A DNA stretch of 64,000 nt from Polyangium fumosum (GTDB lineage Bacteria > Myxococcota_A > Polyangia > Polyangiales > Polyangiaceae). Shown one piece after another: positions 1 to 8,597 of this stretch. The stretch covers positions 1-64,000 of the forward strand of contig NZ_SSMQ01000065.1 in NCBI RefSeq assembly GCF_005144585.1, written 5' to 3'. The translations under genes and the position numbers were made by a program. Within the stretch, counting starts at the first letter, position 1. Each line of letters opens with the position of its first letter. Under the pieces are notes generated by a model. That model ran no database searches, was not told the origin of the DNA, and saw only the letters and a program-made list of their open reading frames with translations.

Positions 1-52
1 CGATACGCGAGACCTCCGCACGAATGGCTGCCGCTTGTTGTTCCGTACACAT
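1..52 (-). CDS. 5' end of an unidentified gene running off the left edge
   Basis: An ATG read on the minus strand from position 52 opens a frame that stays open to the window edge; the 17 visible codons read MCTEQQAAAIRAEVSRI. It is preceded at a good distance by GGAAGGAGCC, a strong ribosome binding site, which is the main reason to accept it. Too little is visible to name a family. It is divergent from the truncated SUMF1 copy to its right. Confidence 0.5.
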   Translation of the reverse strand, partial: MCTEQQAAAIRAEVSRI

Positions 53-127
53 GTTGAGGCTCCTTCCGGCGGGGAGCCTGGGCACGAGGGACACGGGGCG
101 TCAGGACGGGGGTGGGCGAGGTGATAC

Positions 128-658
128 AATCATCCGGTGGCTTGCGTCGACTGGTGCGACGCGCGCGCCTTCTGCGCGGGCGTGGGCAAGCGCCTTTGCG
201 GCGCGTTCGGGGCCGAGCCGCTCGGCTATGACGAGTTCAACGATCCCACGAAGAGCGAGTGGACGTACGCCTGCTCCAACAAAGGAGAGAGGATCTATCC
301 GTATGGCGATGACTACCAACCGGCCAGGTGCGTCGACGATCCCTTCGACGGCACCCTGAACGCCGGCAACGGCAATGCCGAGCCTGTCAAGACCGCCACG
401 AACTGCAAGGTCAATGCCGGTTTCTCAGGCATCTTCGACATGTCCGGCAACGTTTGGGAGTGGGAGGACTCTTGCCGCCCCGCCGGCAACGGCGCCGATC
501 CCAAGGACGATCAGTGCCGGGATCGGGGCGGCTCGTTCTGGGATCATGAAAACTTCCTATCCTGTACATCCCCGTCGGTGGACCGCAGGAGAGATCACTT
601 CAACAAGAACACCGGCTTCCGCTGCTGCGCCGTTCCCGCTGTTCTCGGCTCCCCCTGA
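128..658 (+). pseudogene. 5'-truncated duplicate of the SUMF1/FGE-sulfatase lipoprotein gene
   Basis: The translated frame matches the C-terminal half of the next gene almost codon for codon (shared CVDWCDARAFCAGVGKRLCG, DMSGNVWEWEDSC and DQCRDRGGSFWD). Nucleotide similarity starts abruptly at about 128 (atcatccggt.gcttg), matching about 1310 in the intact copy. The signal peptide, lipobox, Gly-rich linker and first third of the catalytic-fold domain are missing. The only start available is GTG at 137, without a convincing ribosome binding site. This looks like the remnant of a tandem duplication whose 5' part was lost. Expression as a secreted protein is unlikely because no export signal remains. 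Confidence 0.75.
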
Positions 659-781
659 ACCGGCGTGGGTTACGGCCTACAACTCGCTGCCCATCTTCAA
701 TTTTACACCACCGTTCGAACCTCCGAACCTTCCATTCCGCCCACTTCTATGCACCGTTGCTCCGTGGTAAAAGCATATCCC

Positions 782-1834
782 ATGCACCGCACCTCTCTCG
801 TCCTGTTTGGCGTGCTCTTCCTTCCCATCCTCGGCTGTTCGTTCGATACCAATGGAGCGATCCCCATTACCGGGGGCGGCGGACAAGCGGGCAACGGCGC
901 GGGCGGAGACGCGAGTTCGACCACCGGGAGCGCGGGTGCGGGCGGCACCGGCGGGATGGGCGGCGCGGGCGGGATGGGCGGCGTCGGCGGAGCAGGTGGA
1001 ATGGGCGGGATGGGCGGCGCAGGTGGAGCAGGTGGAATGGGTGGAATGGGTGGCCAGGGAGGTGTGGGCGGGGGCGGGCCGACGTGCCCCGTGGGCAGCA
1101 CGCCCATGGTGCTCGTCGAAGGGCCCGAGGGGCCCTACTGCATCGACGCGACCGAGGTCACGAGCCTGCAGTATTCCTTGTGGCTCGCCACGCTGCCGGT
1201 GCCGAACACGCAAGATCCCGTGTGCGGCTGGAAAGACTCGTACGTCCCGCGTTCGAGCGGCAATAACTGCAACGGCTCCCATTACGATCCCATCACGAAG
1301 CCGAACCATCCGGTAGCTTGTGTCGATTGGTGCGACGCGCGTGCCTTCTGCGCGGGTGTGGGCAAGCGTCTTTGCGGCGCGTTCGGGGACCAACCGCTCG
1401 GCTATAACGAGTTCGACGATTCCACGAAGAGCGAGTGGACGTACGCCTGCTCCAACAAAGGGGAGAGGAACTATCCGTACGGCGATGGCTACCAACAGAA
1501 AAGGTGCGTCGACGATCCCTTCGACAACATGCTGAACGCCGGCAACGGCCATGCCGAGCCGGTCAAGACCGCCACGAACTGCAAGGGCGGGAGCGGCTTC
1601 GCGGGCCTTTTCGATATGTCCGGCAACGTTTGGGAGTGGGAGGATTCCTGCCGGTCCATTGGGAATCCCAACGATCCCAAGGACGATCAGTGCCGGGATC
1701 GGGGCGGCTCGTTCTGGGACCAGGAGGGCTTCTTGTCCTGCAAGTCCCCCTCGATCGATCGTCGGCGCGACTCCTTCAACAAGAACGTCGGCTTCCGCTG
1801 CTGCGCCGATCCAAACAACCTCGGCATGCCCTGA
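782..1834 (+). CDS. SUMF1/FGE-sulfatase domain lipoprotein
   Basis: 350 aa. The ATG at 782 gives a typical lipoprotein signal ending in the lipobox LPILGC; the frame is open further upstream, but those residues do not look like a leader. After Cys comes a Gly/Met/Ala-rich linker (GGMGGAGG-type repeats, about residues 30-100). It is followed by a formylglycine-generating-enzyme fold (SUMF1, PF03781) with the hallmark GNVWEWEDSC and RDRGGSFWD motifs and the terminal NVGFRCC. The family includes sulfatase-activating oxidases, but many bacterial members act as binding or structural domains. The extra cysteines and surface lipoprotein form suggest an extracytoplasmic role of unknown substrate. A truncated copy lies directly upstream. 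Confidence 0.85.
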   Translation: MHRTSLVLFGVLFLPILGCSFDTNGAIPITGGGGQAGNGAGGDASSTTGSAGAGGTGGMGGAGGMGGVGGAGGMGGMGGAGGAGGMGGMGGQGGVGGGGPTCPVGSTPMVLVEGPEGPYCIDATEVTSLQYSLWLATLPVPNTQDPVCGWKDSYVPRSSGNNCNGSHYDPITKPNHPVACVDWCDARAFCAGVGKRLCGAFGDQPLGYNEFDDSTKSEWTYACSNKGERNYPYGDGYQQKRCVDDPFDNMLNAGNGHAEPVKTATNCKGGSGFAGLFDMSGNVWEWEDSCRSIGNPNDPKDDQCRDRGGSFWDQEGFLSCKSPSIDRRRDSFNKNVGFRCCADPNNLGMP

Positions 1835-1909
1835 TTCGAAAGGATCAAGGGAAGCCTCGGAGGAGCGAATGGGGGCGCTCCACCGAGGTTTCCCTTGTTC
1901 CGTGAACCT

Positions 1910-2278
1910 TCAGGCCGCGGCCGTGATCTTCGAGCGCAGGTAGCGGGAGACCTCGTCGAGCTCGTAGGGCTTCGGGACGAACCCGATCGCGCCGCACTCC
2001 GTCCGTTCGAGCTGGCGTTGCGAGAGCGGATACGCGCTCGTGAGAATGATGCGGGCCCGCGGGAAGCCGTGGCGGATCTCCCGGGCCAGGTCCAGGCCGT
2101 TGAGCTCCGGGATCATGAGATCGACCATCACCACGTCGTATCCTTGCTTGTCGTCGAGGTGGTCTTTGACCTCCTGGGCAGACGTCGCGAGGGCGACCCG
2201 GTAACCTTCGAGGCGCAAAGCCAGCGAAAGAGAACGGCGCTGTGTACTTTCGCTGTCCACGATGAGCACGCTGGGCAT
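1910..2278 (-). CDS. Single-domain response regulator (CheY-like receiver)
   Basis: 122 aa, exactly one receiver domain with no output domain. The phosphorylation site is Asp53 (MVDLMIP). The acidic pocket is Asp8/Glu10, the switch residue Thr80 and the conserved lysine Lys103 (PKPY). All key residues are present, so phosphorylation is expected. The ATG at 2278 is preceded by GGGAGGTGAG, a clear ribosome binding site. No histidine kinase is adjacent; the cognate kinase is elsewhere, as is common in myxobacteria. It likely relays phosphate or acts through protein contacts. Confidence 0.9.
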   Translation of the reverse strand: MPSVLIVDSESTQRRSLSLALRLEGYRVALATSAQEVKDHLDDKQGYDVVMVDLMIPELNGLDLAREIRHGFPRARIILTSAYPLSQRQLERTECGAIGFVPKPYELDEVSRYLRSKITAAA

Positions 2279-2493
2279 GTCTCACCTCCCTCCCGTGGGG
2301 CTCAAAAAAGGAACGAGGGACGTAGTAGCAAGGGCCGGGCCAAGATCCCCGCCGCCCCACGAGGGGGCAGATCTCAGGCATTTCCCGGGGGGTCACCGGG
2401 CTGACCAGGCCCCCATGCGGACGGACGCATTTCACCCCTGAAATCCGGGGCCACCTTCCGGTTTTCGTCTTCGCGATCCAGGGCGCGGGATCT

Positions 2494-4050
2494 TCAGGGC
2501 CGGGCGGGGGCCGCGGCGGCGGGCAACGTGCGGGTTCGGGCGAAGCGGCGCATCGGATCCACGACCTTCACCTCGCCGAACCTTTGCAAGATCGGGCCCA
2601 CGGTCGTGGCGTCGCCCGAGACCACGACGACGGCGTGGCCGGAACGCACGTGCTCGGCAAAGGCCTTCGCCGCGGCCTCGGGGGCCATGGCGCGGATCGT
2701 GGCGATACGCTCGTCGAGGGCCTCGTCGGGCAACCCGCGGGATCCGAGGTCGCAAAGCTCGTCGGCGCGCGCCCCGGGCCGACTCGTGCTCACCGCGCGG
2801 ATGCTGCCGAGGAAACGCGCGGCGGTTTCCATTTCGCGTGGACTCGGCGCCTCCTGGGTGAGGGCGCGAAGCTCTGCGAGCACCGCTGTGAGGGCCTCGC
2901 CGGTGCTCTCGTGGTTCGTTTTCGTGTACACGTAAAACGCCGACGGCCCGTTCGCGAACGGCACGATCTCCGCGAAGACGTTCGAGGCGAGCCCTCGGTT
3001 GTCGCGCAAATCCAAAGCGAGCCTGCCCGTGGCCGCGCCGCCGAGGACCTCGGCCGCAGTGACGAACCCCGCGTGGGTCGGCTCCGACTCCTTCGGCCCG
3101 AGCGACCCCACGACCATCTCGCTTTGCGTGCTGCCAGGCCTGTCGACGAGCGTGATCTTCGTCGACTCCGGGGGCATCGGGTCCGTGAAGGAGAGGGCGG
3201 GCGCCGCCTTCCCGGAGAGCCCGCTGAGGTGTTTTTCGGCGACCTTGCGGACCTCGTCCGCGGGCACGTCGCCGGTGATCGCCGCGATCATGTTTTTCGG
3301 GACGAAATACCGGCGATGGTACGCCTTGCAATCGGCGGGCTTGATCTGCCCGAGCTCCTCGGCCGTCGCGTCGAACGAGGCATACGGATGGTGCTCGCTC
3401 GGGAGCGCGAAGAGGTCGCGGTGCAGCATCATCAAAGCGCCCCAGGCGCCGTCGCTGCGTGCTTTCCCCGCGGCGCGTTCGGCGAGCGCGCCCTGCACAC
3501 GCTCGACCTCTTTCGGATCGAGGCGTGGGCGGCCGAGGACCGACGCGAGCACCTCGGCCGCCTCGGCGAGGCGGGGCCCGGGCACCGAAATGCCGTACAC
3601 CACCCGATCCGCATTCAGGTCCACCGACAAACTCGCCCCGAGCCCCTCGATGCGTTTTTGCAGCTCGATCGCATCGAGCGACCCCGCCCCCGACGAAGCC
3701 ACGGCCCGCGCGCAGACCGCCGCGAGGCCCGTCCGTTCCCCATCCACCGCGGTGCCCGCGAGCACGGCGATCCGCAGGTGCACCACGGGCACCGCGCGAT
3801 CGAGCACGCTCACGACACGCAGGCCATTTTTCAGCTCGATCCAGGTCGTCTTCGGCGTGGAAAACGGCCTCGGCGGCGCGGAATCGGGCGGCGGCTCTTT
3901 CGGGTCCGGGGCGGCTTGTGGCTCCTGCGGCTTCGCGTCGGCCGTCTTCGCGGGCGGAGGTGTGTGCAGCGGCGGGGGCGCGACGGTTTGGCCGGGACAA
4001 CCCGCGACGAGGAAAGCGAAAAGCCCGAGGGCCCACGCGCGCCGCATCAT
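2494..4050 (-). CDS. M16-family metallopeptidase-like lipoprotein lacking the zinc motif
   Basis: 518 aa with a lipoprotein signal (LFAFLVAGC) and a Pro-rich spacer, then an N-terminal M16 domain (about residues 70-270) and a C-terminal M16 domain (about 275-490). Where active members carry HxxEH, this protein reads GLAAVCARAV, so zinc binding and catalysis at this site are not expected. In M16B pairs one subunit is often inactive and helps hold substrate. The gene overlaps the upstream M16 gene by 4 bases (ATGA), so the two are translationally coupled and probably form a heterodimer on the periplasmic side of a membrane. Confidence 0.88.
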   Translation of the reverse strand: MMRRAWALGLFAFLVAGCPGQTVAPPPLHTPPPAKTADAKPQEPQAAPDPKEPPPDSAPPRPFSTPKTTWIELKNGLRVVSVLDRAVPVVHLRIAVLAGTAVDGERTGLAAVCARAVASSGAGSLDAIELQKRIEGLGASLSVDLNADRVVYGISVPGPRLAEAAEVLASVLGRPRLDPKEVERVQGALAERAAGKARSDGAWGALMMLHRDLFALPSEHHPYASFDATAEELGQIKPADCKAYHRRYFVPKNMIAAITGDVPADEVRKVAEKHLSGLSGKAAPALSFTDPMPPESTKITLVDRPGSTQSEMVVGSLGPKESEPTHAGFVTAAEVLGGAATGRLALDLRDNRGLASNVFAEIVPFANGPSAFYVYTKTNHESTGEALTAVLAELRALTQEAPSPREMETAARFLGSIRAVSTSRPGARADELCDLGSRGLPDEALDERIATIRAMAPEAAAKAFAEHVRSGHAVVVVSGDATTVGPILQRFGEVKVVDPMRRFARTRTLPAAAAPARP

Positions 4051-5441
4051 CGCGACCCCTCCGCCACAGCCGCGACGTTGCCCGCAGAGGCCGGCTTCGG
4101 CCGCGTCTCGATCACGGTTCGACGTTTCGTCGTGAGATACTGTACCGCGGCCTTTTGCACGTCCGACGGCGTCACGGTGGCGAGCCGCTCGAGCTCGCGT
4201 CCGATCGCCCGCGCGTCGCCATTCCAGAGCTCGTGCTTGCCGAGCTCCACGGCGCGATTCCGATTCGACGCGAGGCCGAGGACGAACGCCGCTTCGAGCC
4301 TCTTTCGCGCCCGGATCGTCTCCGCCTCCGTGGGGGGCGCGTCGGCGAGCTCCTTCAGCGCCGCGTCGACCCGCTTCTCCACCTCCGGAACGGCCGCATT
4401 CTGCGCGAGCCGCACCTCGACGCGGAAGAGCCCCGGCCCGCGGCCGAACCGCGCATCGACCTCGGCCCGCGCCTCCATCGCGAGCGCATCCGCGCGCACG
4501 AGGCGCGCGACGAGCCGCGAGCCCTCGCCGTCGCCGAGGATCACCTGCGCGAAACGGAGCGCGTCGTGCTCGCGTGTCCCGAGCTTGGGCATCACGAATC
4601 CATACGAGAGCGCCGTCGCGCGGGCGAGCGCGTCCTCGACGACCTCACGCCGCTCTGCCGTCTGCTCGGGCACGGCGGGCTCGGCGAAGGGTTTGGCCTG
4701 GATACGTGCAATGTCGTCGAAATGGCGGTGCACGAGGGACATGGCCATGTCGGGATCAAAATCGCCCGAGATCCCGAGCACGGCTGTGTTCGGACCGAAA
4801 TGCGCCGCGTGGAAGGCGCGGACCGCGGCGAGATCCGCACGCGCGAGATCCGCGCCCGACGTCCCGTGCGCATACGCCGGACATCCCTCGAACGCGAGCG
4901 CGCGGAGCCGGACGACCGTTTTTCCGTAGGGCACGTGATCCACGATGGCGAGGGCCTTGCCGTCGGCGTCGATCGCCGCTTGCTGGAGGTCGACGCCCCG
5001 CATGCGCTGGGCTTCGAGCCAGAGGCCGAGCGCGAGCTCGTTTTCGGGCACGATCATCGAATACGCCGCCCGATCGACCGTGCTCTTCGCCGTGACGAAC
5101 CCGCCGCGCGCGGCGACGAGGGATTCGAATTCGCCCGCCGCGAGGTGTTTTGTTGCGCCGAACAGGAGGTGCTCGAAGAGCCGGACGAACCCACCCTCGC
5201 CAGGCGCCTCGTCCCGCGCGCCGACGTCGTAGGTGACGGCGAGGGCCACTGCGTTCGAGGCGTGATCCACGTTCATCACGACCCGCAGGCCGTTGTCGAG
5301 CGTGGCGCGCTGGATCGCGAGGCGCAGCGCCGGGGGCGGATCGGCCTTCGGAGGAGCTGCGAGCGCGGGCGCGGGCGCGGCGAGGAGCGCGAGCGCGAGC
5401 GCGAGCGCGACGAACGACGAGCGCGGGGAGGGGAGGCGCAT
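4047..5441 (-). CDS. M16-family peptidase-like secreted protein with altered HxxEH
   Basis: 464 aa. I chose the ATG at 5441 because it opens directly onto a signal peptide (basic start, Ala/Leu core, APALA cleavage-like site); a TTG further upstream at 5480 gives a non-signal extension. The M16 N-terminal domain has the usual context but reads RLFEH at residues 87-91, so the first zinc-binding His is Arg. The distal Glu region is also weak (QQAAIDADGKALAI). It is the operon partner of the downstream M16 lipoprotein, with a 4-base overlap. Because the partner also lacks the motif, the pair may be non-catalytic or use an altered site. Confidence 0.85.
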   Translation of the reverse strand: MRLPSPRSSFVALALALALLAAPAPALAAPPKADPPPALRLAIQRATLDNGLRVVMNVDHASNAVALAVTYDVGARDEAPGEGGFVRLFEHLLFGATKHLAAGEFESLVAARGGFVTAKSTVDRAAYSMIVPENELALGLWLEAQRMRGVDLQQAAIDADGKALAIVDHVPYGKTVVRLRALAFEGCPAYAHGTSGADLARADLAAVRAFHAAHFGPNTAVLGISGDFDPDMAMSLVHRHFDDIARIQAKPFAEPAVPEQTAERREVVEDALARATALSYGFVMPKLGTREHDALRFAQVILGDGEGSRLVARLVRADALAMEARAEVDARFGRGPGLFRVEVRLAQNAAVPEVEKRVDAALKELADAPPTEAETIRARKRLEAAFVLGLASNRNRAVELGKHELWNGDARAIGRELERLATVTPSDVQKAAVQYLTTKRRTVIETRPKPASAGNVAAVAEGSR

Positions 5442-5506
5442 GGGCCCGCGTTTCTTACCACGCGGGCCCTCGGGACTCAACGCGCGGCCTTTCGCGCGGG
5501 GCCCGT

Positions 5507-6616
5507 TCAGCGAGGCTCGCCCGCGCGCACGCTGGCGAGCCTGTCGTAATGGCGATAGCCGAGCTTCGAGAGGACCTCGGGCGGCGCGAGGCCGATGTCG
5601 ACCAGCGTCTTGATATCATACGTGCCCGCCAGGACCGGCGGCCGATAGGCCGTCATCGTCTCCCGCGTTTGGAACGGCGGCAACGGGAAGAGGCGCGTAT
5701 CGGTGTGCACGTGAACGAAATGGGCCATCGAGGTGCGCGCATACCCTGGGGTTTTCGGCGCGGTGATCACGTGGGGCGTCGCGAGCAGGCGCCCCCCGGT
5801 CAGGATCTCGAGCTGCTGGCCCACCTGGGCCACGATGCAGCCCGGCGGCGCGGTGCCCGGCACGAGCGCACCACCGGGACGACCCTCCGTGCCGCGCGTG
5901 CGCAAAAAGAGCCCGCTCCGGTCGTCGGGACGCGCGCAGCGATTTTGATCCCGGTCGAGGAACCAGCCGCCCGGCAGGAGCGTGAGCAAGTTGAAATCGG
6001 TATGCTCCTCACCCCAGAGCACGCCGCTCTCGCATTGCTGCGCGTCGAGCGGCAGATACTTGAGAGCGCGCGTGACGTGAGGGGCGCCGCGGGTCACGTC
6101 CACGAAGGTCTCGCGCGGCAAGGCGAGCGCGTCGGCGCACGCGCGGAGGAGCGCGAGGCCGGCCTCGTGCAGGGCAAGCCCGATCGCCTCGTAAAACGTG
6201 CGGAAGCGCGGCCGGTCCTCGGGCCAGACGTTCGGCGGATGGATCTCGGGGTAGAGCTCGGCCGCGACGGGATCGACGTCGATGGGCGCGGCAAACCAGC
6301 ACTCCTTGAAATCCGGCTGACCCCCGGCGACGACGGCCTTTTCGGTGTTCGGCGGGGTGTATCCGCGCTGGAACCAGAGGTCGGCGCGGGCCCAGCGTCG
6401 CTTCTCGGCCTCGGGGAGCGCGGTGAGCGCGAGGAACTCGGCGTAGAACGCATCGAGCGCAGCGGGGTCGATGCCGTGGTTTTTCACGTACACGAGCCCG
6501 TACCGGCCGAGCCCACGCTCGATCGCAGCGGCGGCCCGTGTTTCGCGCTCGACGTCGCCGGAGCCGACGTCCTGGAGATCGAGAATGGGGATATCGTCGT
6601 GGAGCGTGCCGGTCAT
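5507..6616 (-). CDS. 2-oxoglutarate/Fe(II)-dependent oxygenase, isopenicillin N synthase family
   Basis: 369 aa, usual length for the family. The N-terminal DIOX_N-like part contains the typical YVKNHGID (residues 43-50). The jelly-roll domain carries the metal triad His205-x-Asp207 (EEHTDFNLLTLL) and His282 (ATPHVI). The 2-oxoglutarate-binding Arg294-x-Ser296 (ARTSM) is also present. The enzyme should hydroxylate or desaturate a small molecule; the substrate cannot be read from sequence. The start at 6616 (MTGTLHDD) is preferred because the upstream extension is Pro/Arg-rich and unlike the family. It is not obviously in an operon with its neighbours. Confidence 0.9.
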   Translation of the reverse strand: MTGTLHDDIPILDLQDVGSGDVERETRAAAAIERGLGRYGLVYVKNHGIDPAALDAFYAEFLALTALPEAEKRRWARADLWFQRGYTPPNTEKAVVAGGQPDFKECWFAAPIDVDPVAAELYPEIHPPNVWPEDRPRFRTFYEAIGLALHEAGLALLRACADALALPRETFVDVTRGAPHVTRALKYLPLDAQQCESGVLWGEEHTDFNLLTLLPGGWFLDRDQNRCARPDDRSGLFLRTRGTEGRPGGALVPGTAPPGCIVAQVGQQLEILTGGRLLATPHVITAPKTPGYARTSMAHFVHVHTDTRLFPLPPFQTRETMTAYRPPVLAGTYDIKTLVDIGLAPPEVLSKLGYRHYDRLASVRAGEPR

Positions 6617-6692
6617 GGCGCGGGGACTACCATGGGTGGGGGAGGGGGCGCAACGGGGGTGTTTGGTTCGGGCGAACACGGGCCGAGGGCCG

Positions 6693-7556
6693 TCACATTG
6701 CGCAGAGGCTGTTCGTGCAGATGTTCGTGTAACAATCGGCGGGCAGAGCACAGGGTTCGCCGACGAGCTTCACGCAGGTTTTTGATCCGTTCATATCGGG
6801 GTCGGCGCAGCGGGTCGTCGAGCACTCGATGTTGGTTGCGCATGGTTGACCGAAGGCTTTGAGGCAATTTCCTCCGTTGCCTATGCATGCCTCACCCTCG
6901 GAGGCGAGGCACGCCTCGCCCGCGCCATAGCTGGGGTCCTCGCCGTACTTGTCGACGGCGCTGCACTCGCCGATGAACCCCGGAGAGATGCACGTCAAGC
7001 ACGCTCCGTCGCACGGTTCCCCGCAGCAGACGCCATCCACGCAAAACGTCGTCGCACAGTCAGTTTTTGTCTCGCAGGTCTTCCCCTGGGCGCACGGCGA
7101 ACAATGCGTGCCGCCGCAATCTGCATCCGTCTCGTCGCCGTTCTTGAGCCCGTCCTCACAGCTTTTGCAGCTATGATCGAAGCAATACCCATTAATGCTA
7201 CAATGCTGGTTGACCAGGCACTCGACACACTGCCCCGCGCCGTCGCACAGACCCGCCGCGCACAACTCGCCGGCCTTCTTCGCCACGCAGATGCTTTGCG
7301 TACCGACCGTCCCTGGGCAAGTGTAGCAAGCGTCCACTGTGCACGACGTACAGCCGTCGTCGGCAGTGTCATTCCCATCGTCGCAAGTCTCGCCCGGATC
7401 GACGACGCCGTCCCCGCAAGCCGACATGGCCCCGCCCGAACCGCCGGCCCCGTCGACGCCTACGTACTCGTCTAGCCCGAGGAGCTGACCACAGCCGCCC
7501 CCGATCAGCGCCAGGGTTGCCAACCATCCGCAGATCCGCGCGTACGCTCCGTTCAC
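6693..7556 (-). CDS. Cys-rich lipoprotein with myxobacterial Cys-rich repeat
   Basis: 287 aa, GTG start at 7556. A lipoprotein signal ends in LIGGGC. Then follows a CGDGVVDPGETCDDGND motif (the Cys-rich repeat of DUF4215/TIGR02232 type). Further Cys modules follow, including CEDGLKNGDETDADCGGTHC and repeated C-x4-DC-x6-C-x-DGVC patterns. It is a close paralogue of the protein encoded just upstream (7687-8553), so the two arose by tandem duplication. It is presumably displayed on the cell surface, disulfide-rich and of unknown partner. A third relative lies on the mobile element at 50975-51793. Confidence 0.85.
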   Translation of the reverse strand: MNGAYARICGWLATLALIGGGCGQLLGLDEYVGVDGAGGSGGAMSACGDGVVDPGETCDDGNDTADDGCTSCTVDACYTCPGTVGTQSICVAKKAGELCAAGLCDGAGQCVECLVNQHCSINGYCFDHSCKSCEDGLKNGDETDADCGGTHCSPCAQGKTCETKTDCATTFCVDGVCCGEPCDGACLTCISPGFIGECSAVDKYGEDPSYGAGEACLASEGEACIGNGGNCLKAFGQPCATNIECSTTRCADPDMNGSKTCVKLVGEPCALPADCYTNICTNSLCAM

Positions 7557-7686
7557 CGGTACCTCAAGGCCTCCGGACGGACGCTAGCCGAGCTTCAGGC
7601 GGGCGTGAAGAGAGACGAAAGATGTGAAGGGGAGCTTGTTGGGGGAAGGGAGCGCGCGGGGGGCTCGTCGAGCCCCCACGGCTACT

Positions 7687-8553
7687 TCACAACATGGCGC
7701 AAACGCCATCCATGCAGTTGTTGCTGAAGCATTCGGCGTTCTCGGTGCACGGCTCGCCGTTTTGCTTCACGCACGTCTTCGTCCCGTCCCCGTCGGGATC
7801 GCCGCACCGCGTGGTGATGCATTCGTTGTTATTTGCACAGGTCGCACCCTCAGCTGAGAGGCAATTCCCCAGTCCCGAGCACGTTTTCCCATTTGCGGCG
7901 AGGCACGACTCCCCCATGCCGTAGCTCGGATCATCGCTGTACTTGTCGATGAAGTTGCACTCGCCGACGAGCCCGGGGATGTTGCATGCGGCGCACGCGC
8001 TATCGCATGCGGCGCTACAGCAAACGCCATCCGCGCAGAACGTCGACGTGCAATCCGCGCCCGCGAGGCACGTCTTGCCCTGCTCGCAGAGCCCGCAATG
8101 CATGCCACCACAATCGACGTCCGTCTCGTCGCCGTTCTTTACGGTATCATCGCACGCCGCGCACGCGTTCTGGAAGCAGTACCCAGTGCCGCACTGCGAA
8201 TTGTCGATGCACTCGACACACTGACCCGCTTCATTGCAGATCTTGGTGTCCTCACACGCCTCGCCCGCAGCTTTCGGCGTGCACGCGCTCGGCGCGTTCG
8301 CGTCACACGTATAACAAGCGTCCACCGCGCAGGCGGAGCATCCATCGCCGTCCGTGTTGTTCCCGTCGTCGCACGTCTCGCCCATGTCGAGGACGCCGTC
8401 GCCGCAGCTCGACGCCATCCCTCCCGAGCCGCCGTTGCCCGCGCCGCCCGTCGTGTCCGGCGGAAGCGGGTCTTCGGAGGGACAGCCCCCGAGCGCCGCC
8501 ATGAGCGCGCCGAGGGCCAAAGCCAAGGTCATCGATGATCCGTACCGATTCAT
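7687..8553 (-). CDS. Cys-rich lipoprotein, paralogue of the downstream gene
   Basis: 288 aa. The ATG at 8553 gives a compact lipoprotein signal (LGALMAALGGC); the longer frame adds an implausible Arg-rich leader. It has the same module order as the 6693-7556 protein: CGDGVLDMGETCDDGNN, CDDTVKNGDETDVDCGG, then Cys pairs and a C-terminal NNCMDGVCAML. The spacing of cysteines is conserved between the two, supporting an extracytoplasmic disulfide-bonded structure. Function is unknown; such families are expanded in Polyangiaceae. Confidence 0.85.
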   Translation of the reverse strand: MNRYGSSMTLALALGALMAALGGCPSEDPLPPDTTGGAGNGGSGGMASSCGDGVLDMGETCDDGNNTDGDGCSACAVDACYTCDANAPSACTPKAAGEACEDTKICNEAGQCVECIDNSQCGTGYCFQNACAACDDTVKNGDETDVDCGGMHCGLCEQGKTCLAGADCTSTFCADGVCCSAACDSACAACNIPGLVGECNFIDKYSDDPSYGMGESCLAANGKTCSGLGNCLSAEGATCANNNECITTRCGDPDGDGTKTCVKQNGEPCTENAECFSNNCMDGVCAML

Positions 8554-8597
8554 TTGGAGATTCCAACCTCTCGTTCGTCGGGGCGTCCGGCCCTCGA

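Noticed and set aside
940..1080. GGMGGAGG-coding repeat as a possible CRISPR-like or regulatory repeat
   Set aside because: The repeats are in frame and encode a Gly-rich linker of a lipoprotein; no spacers are present.
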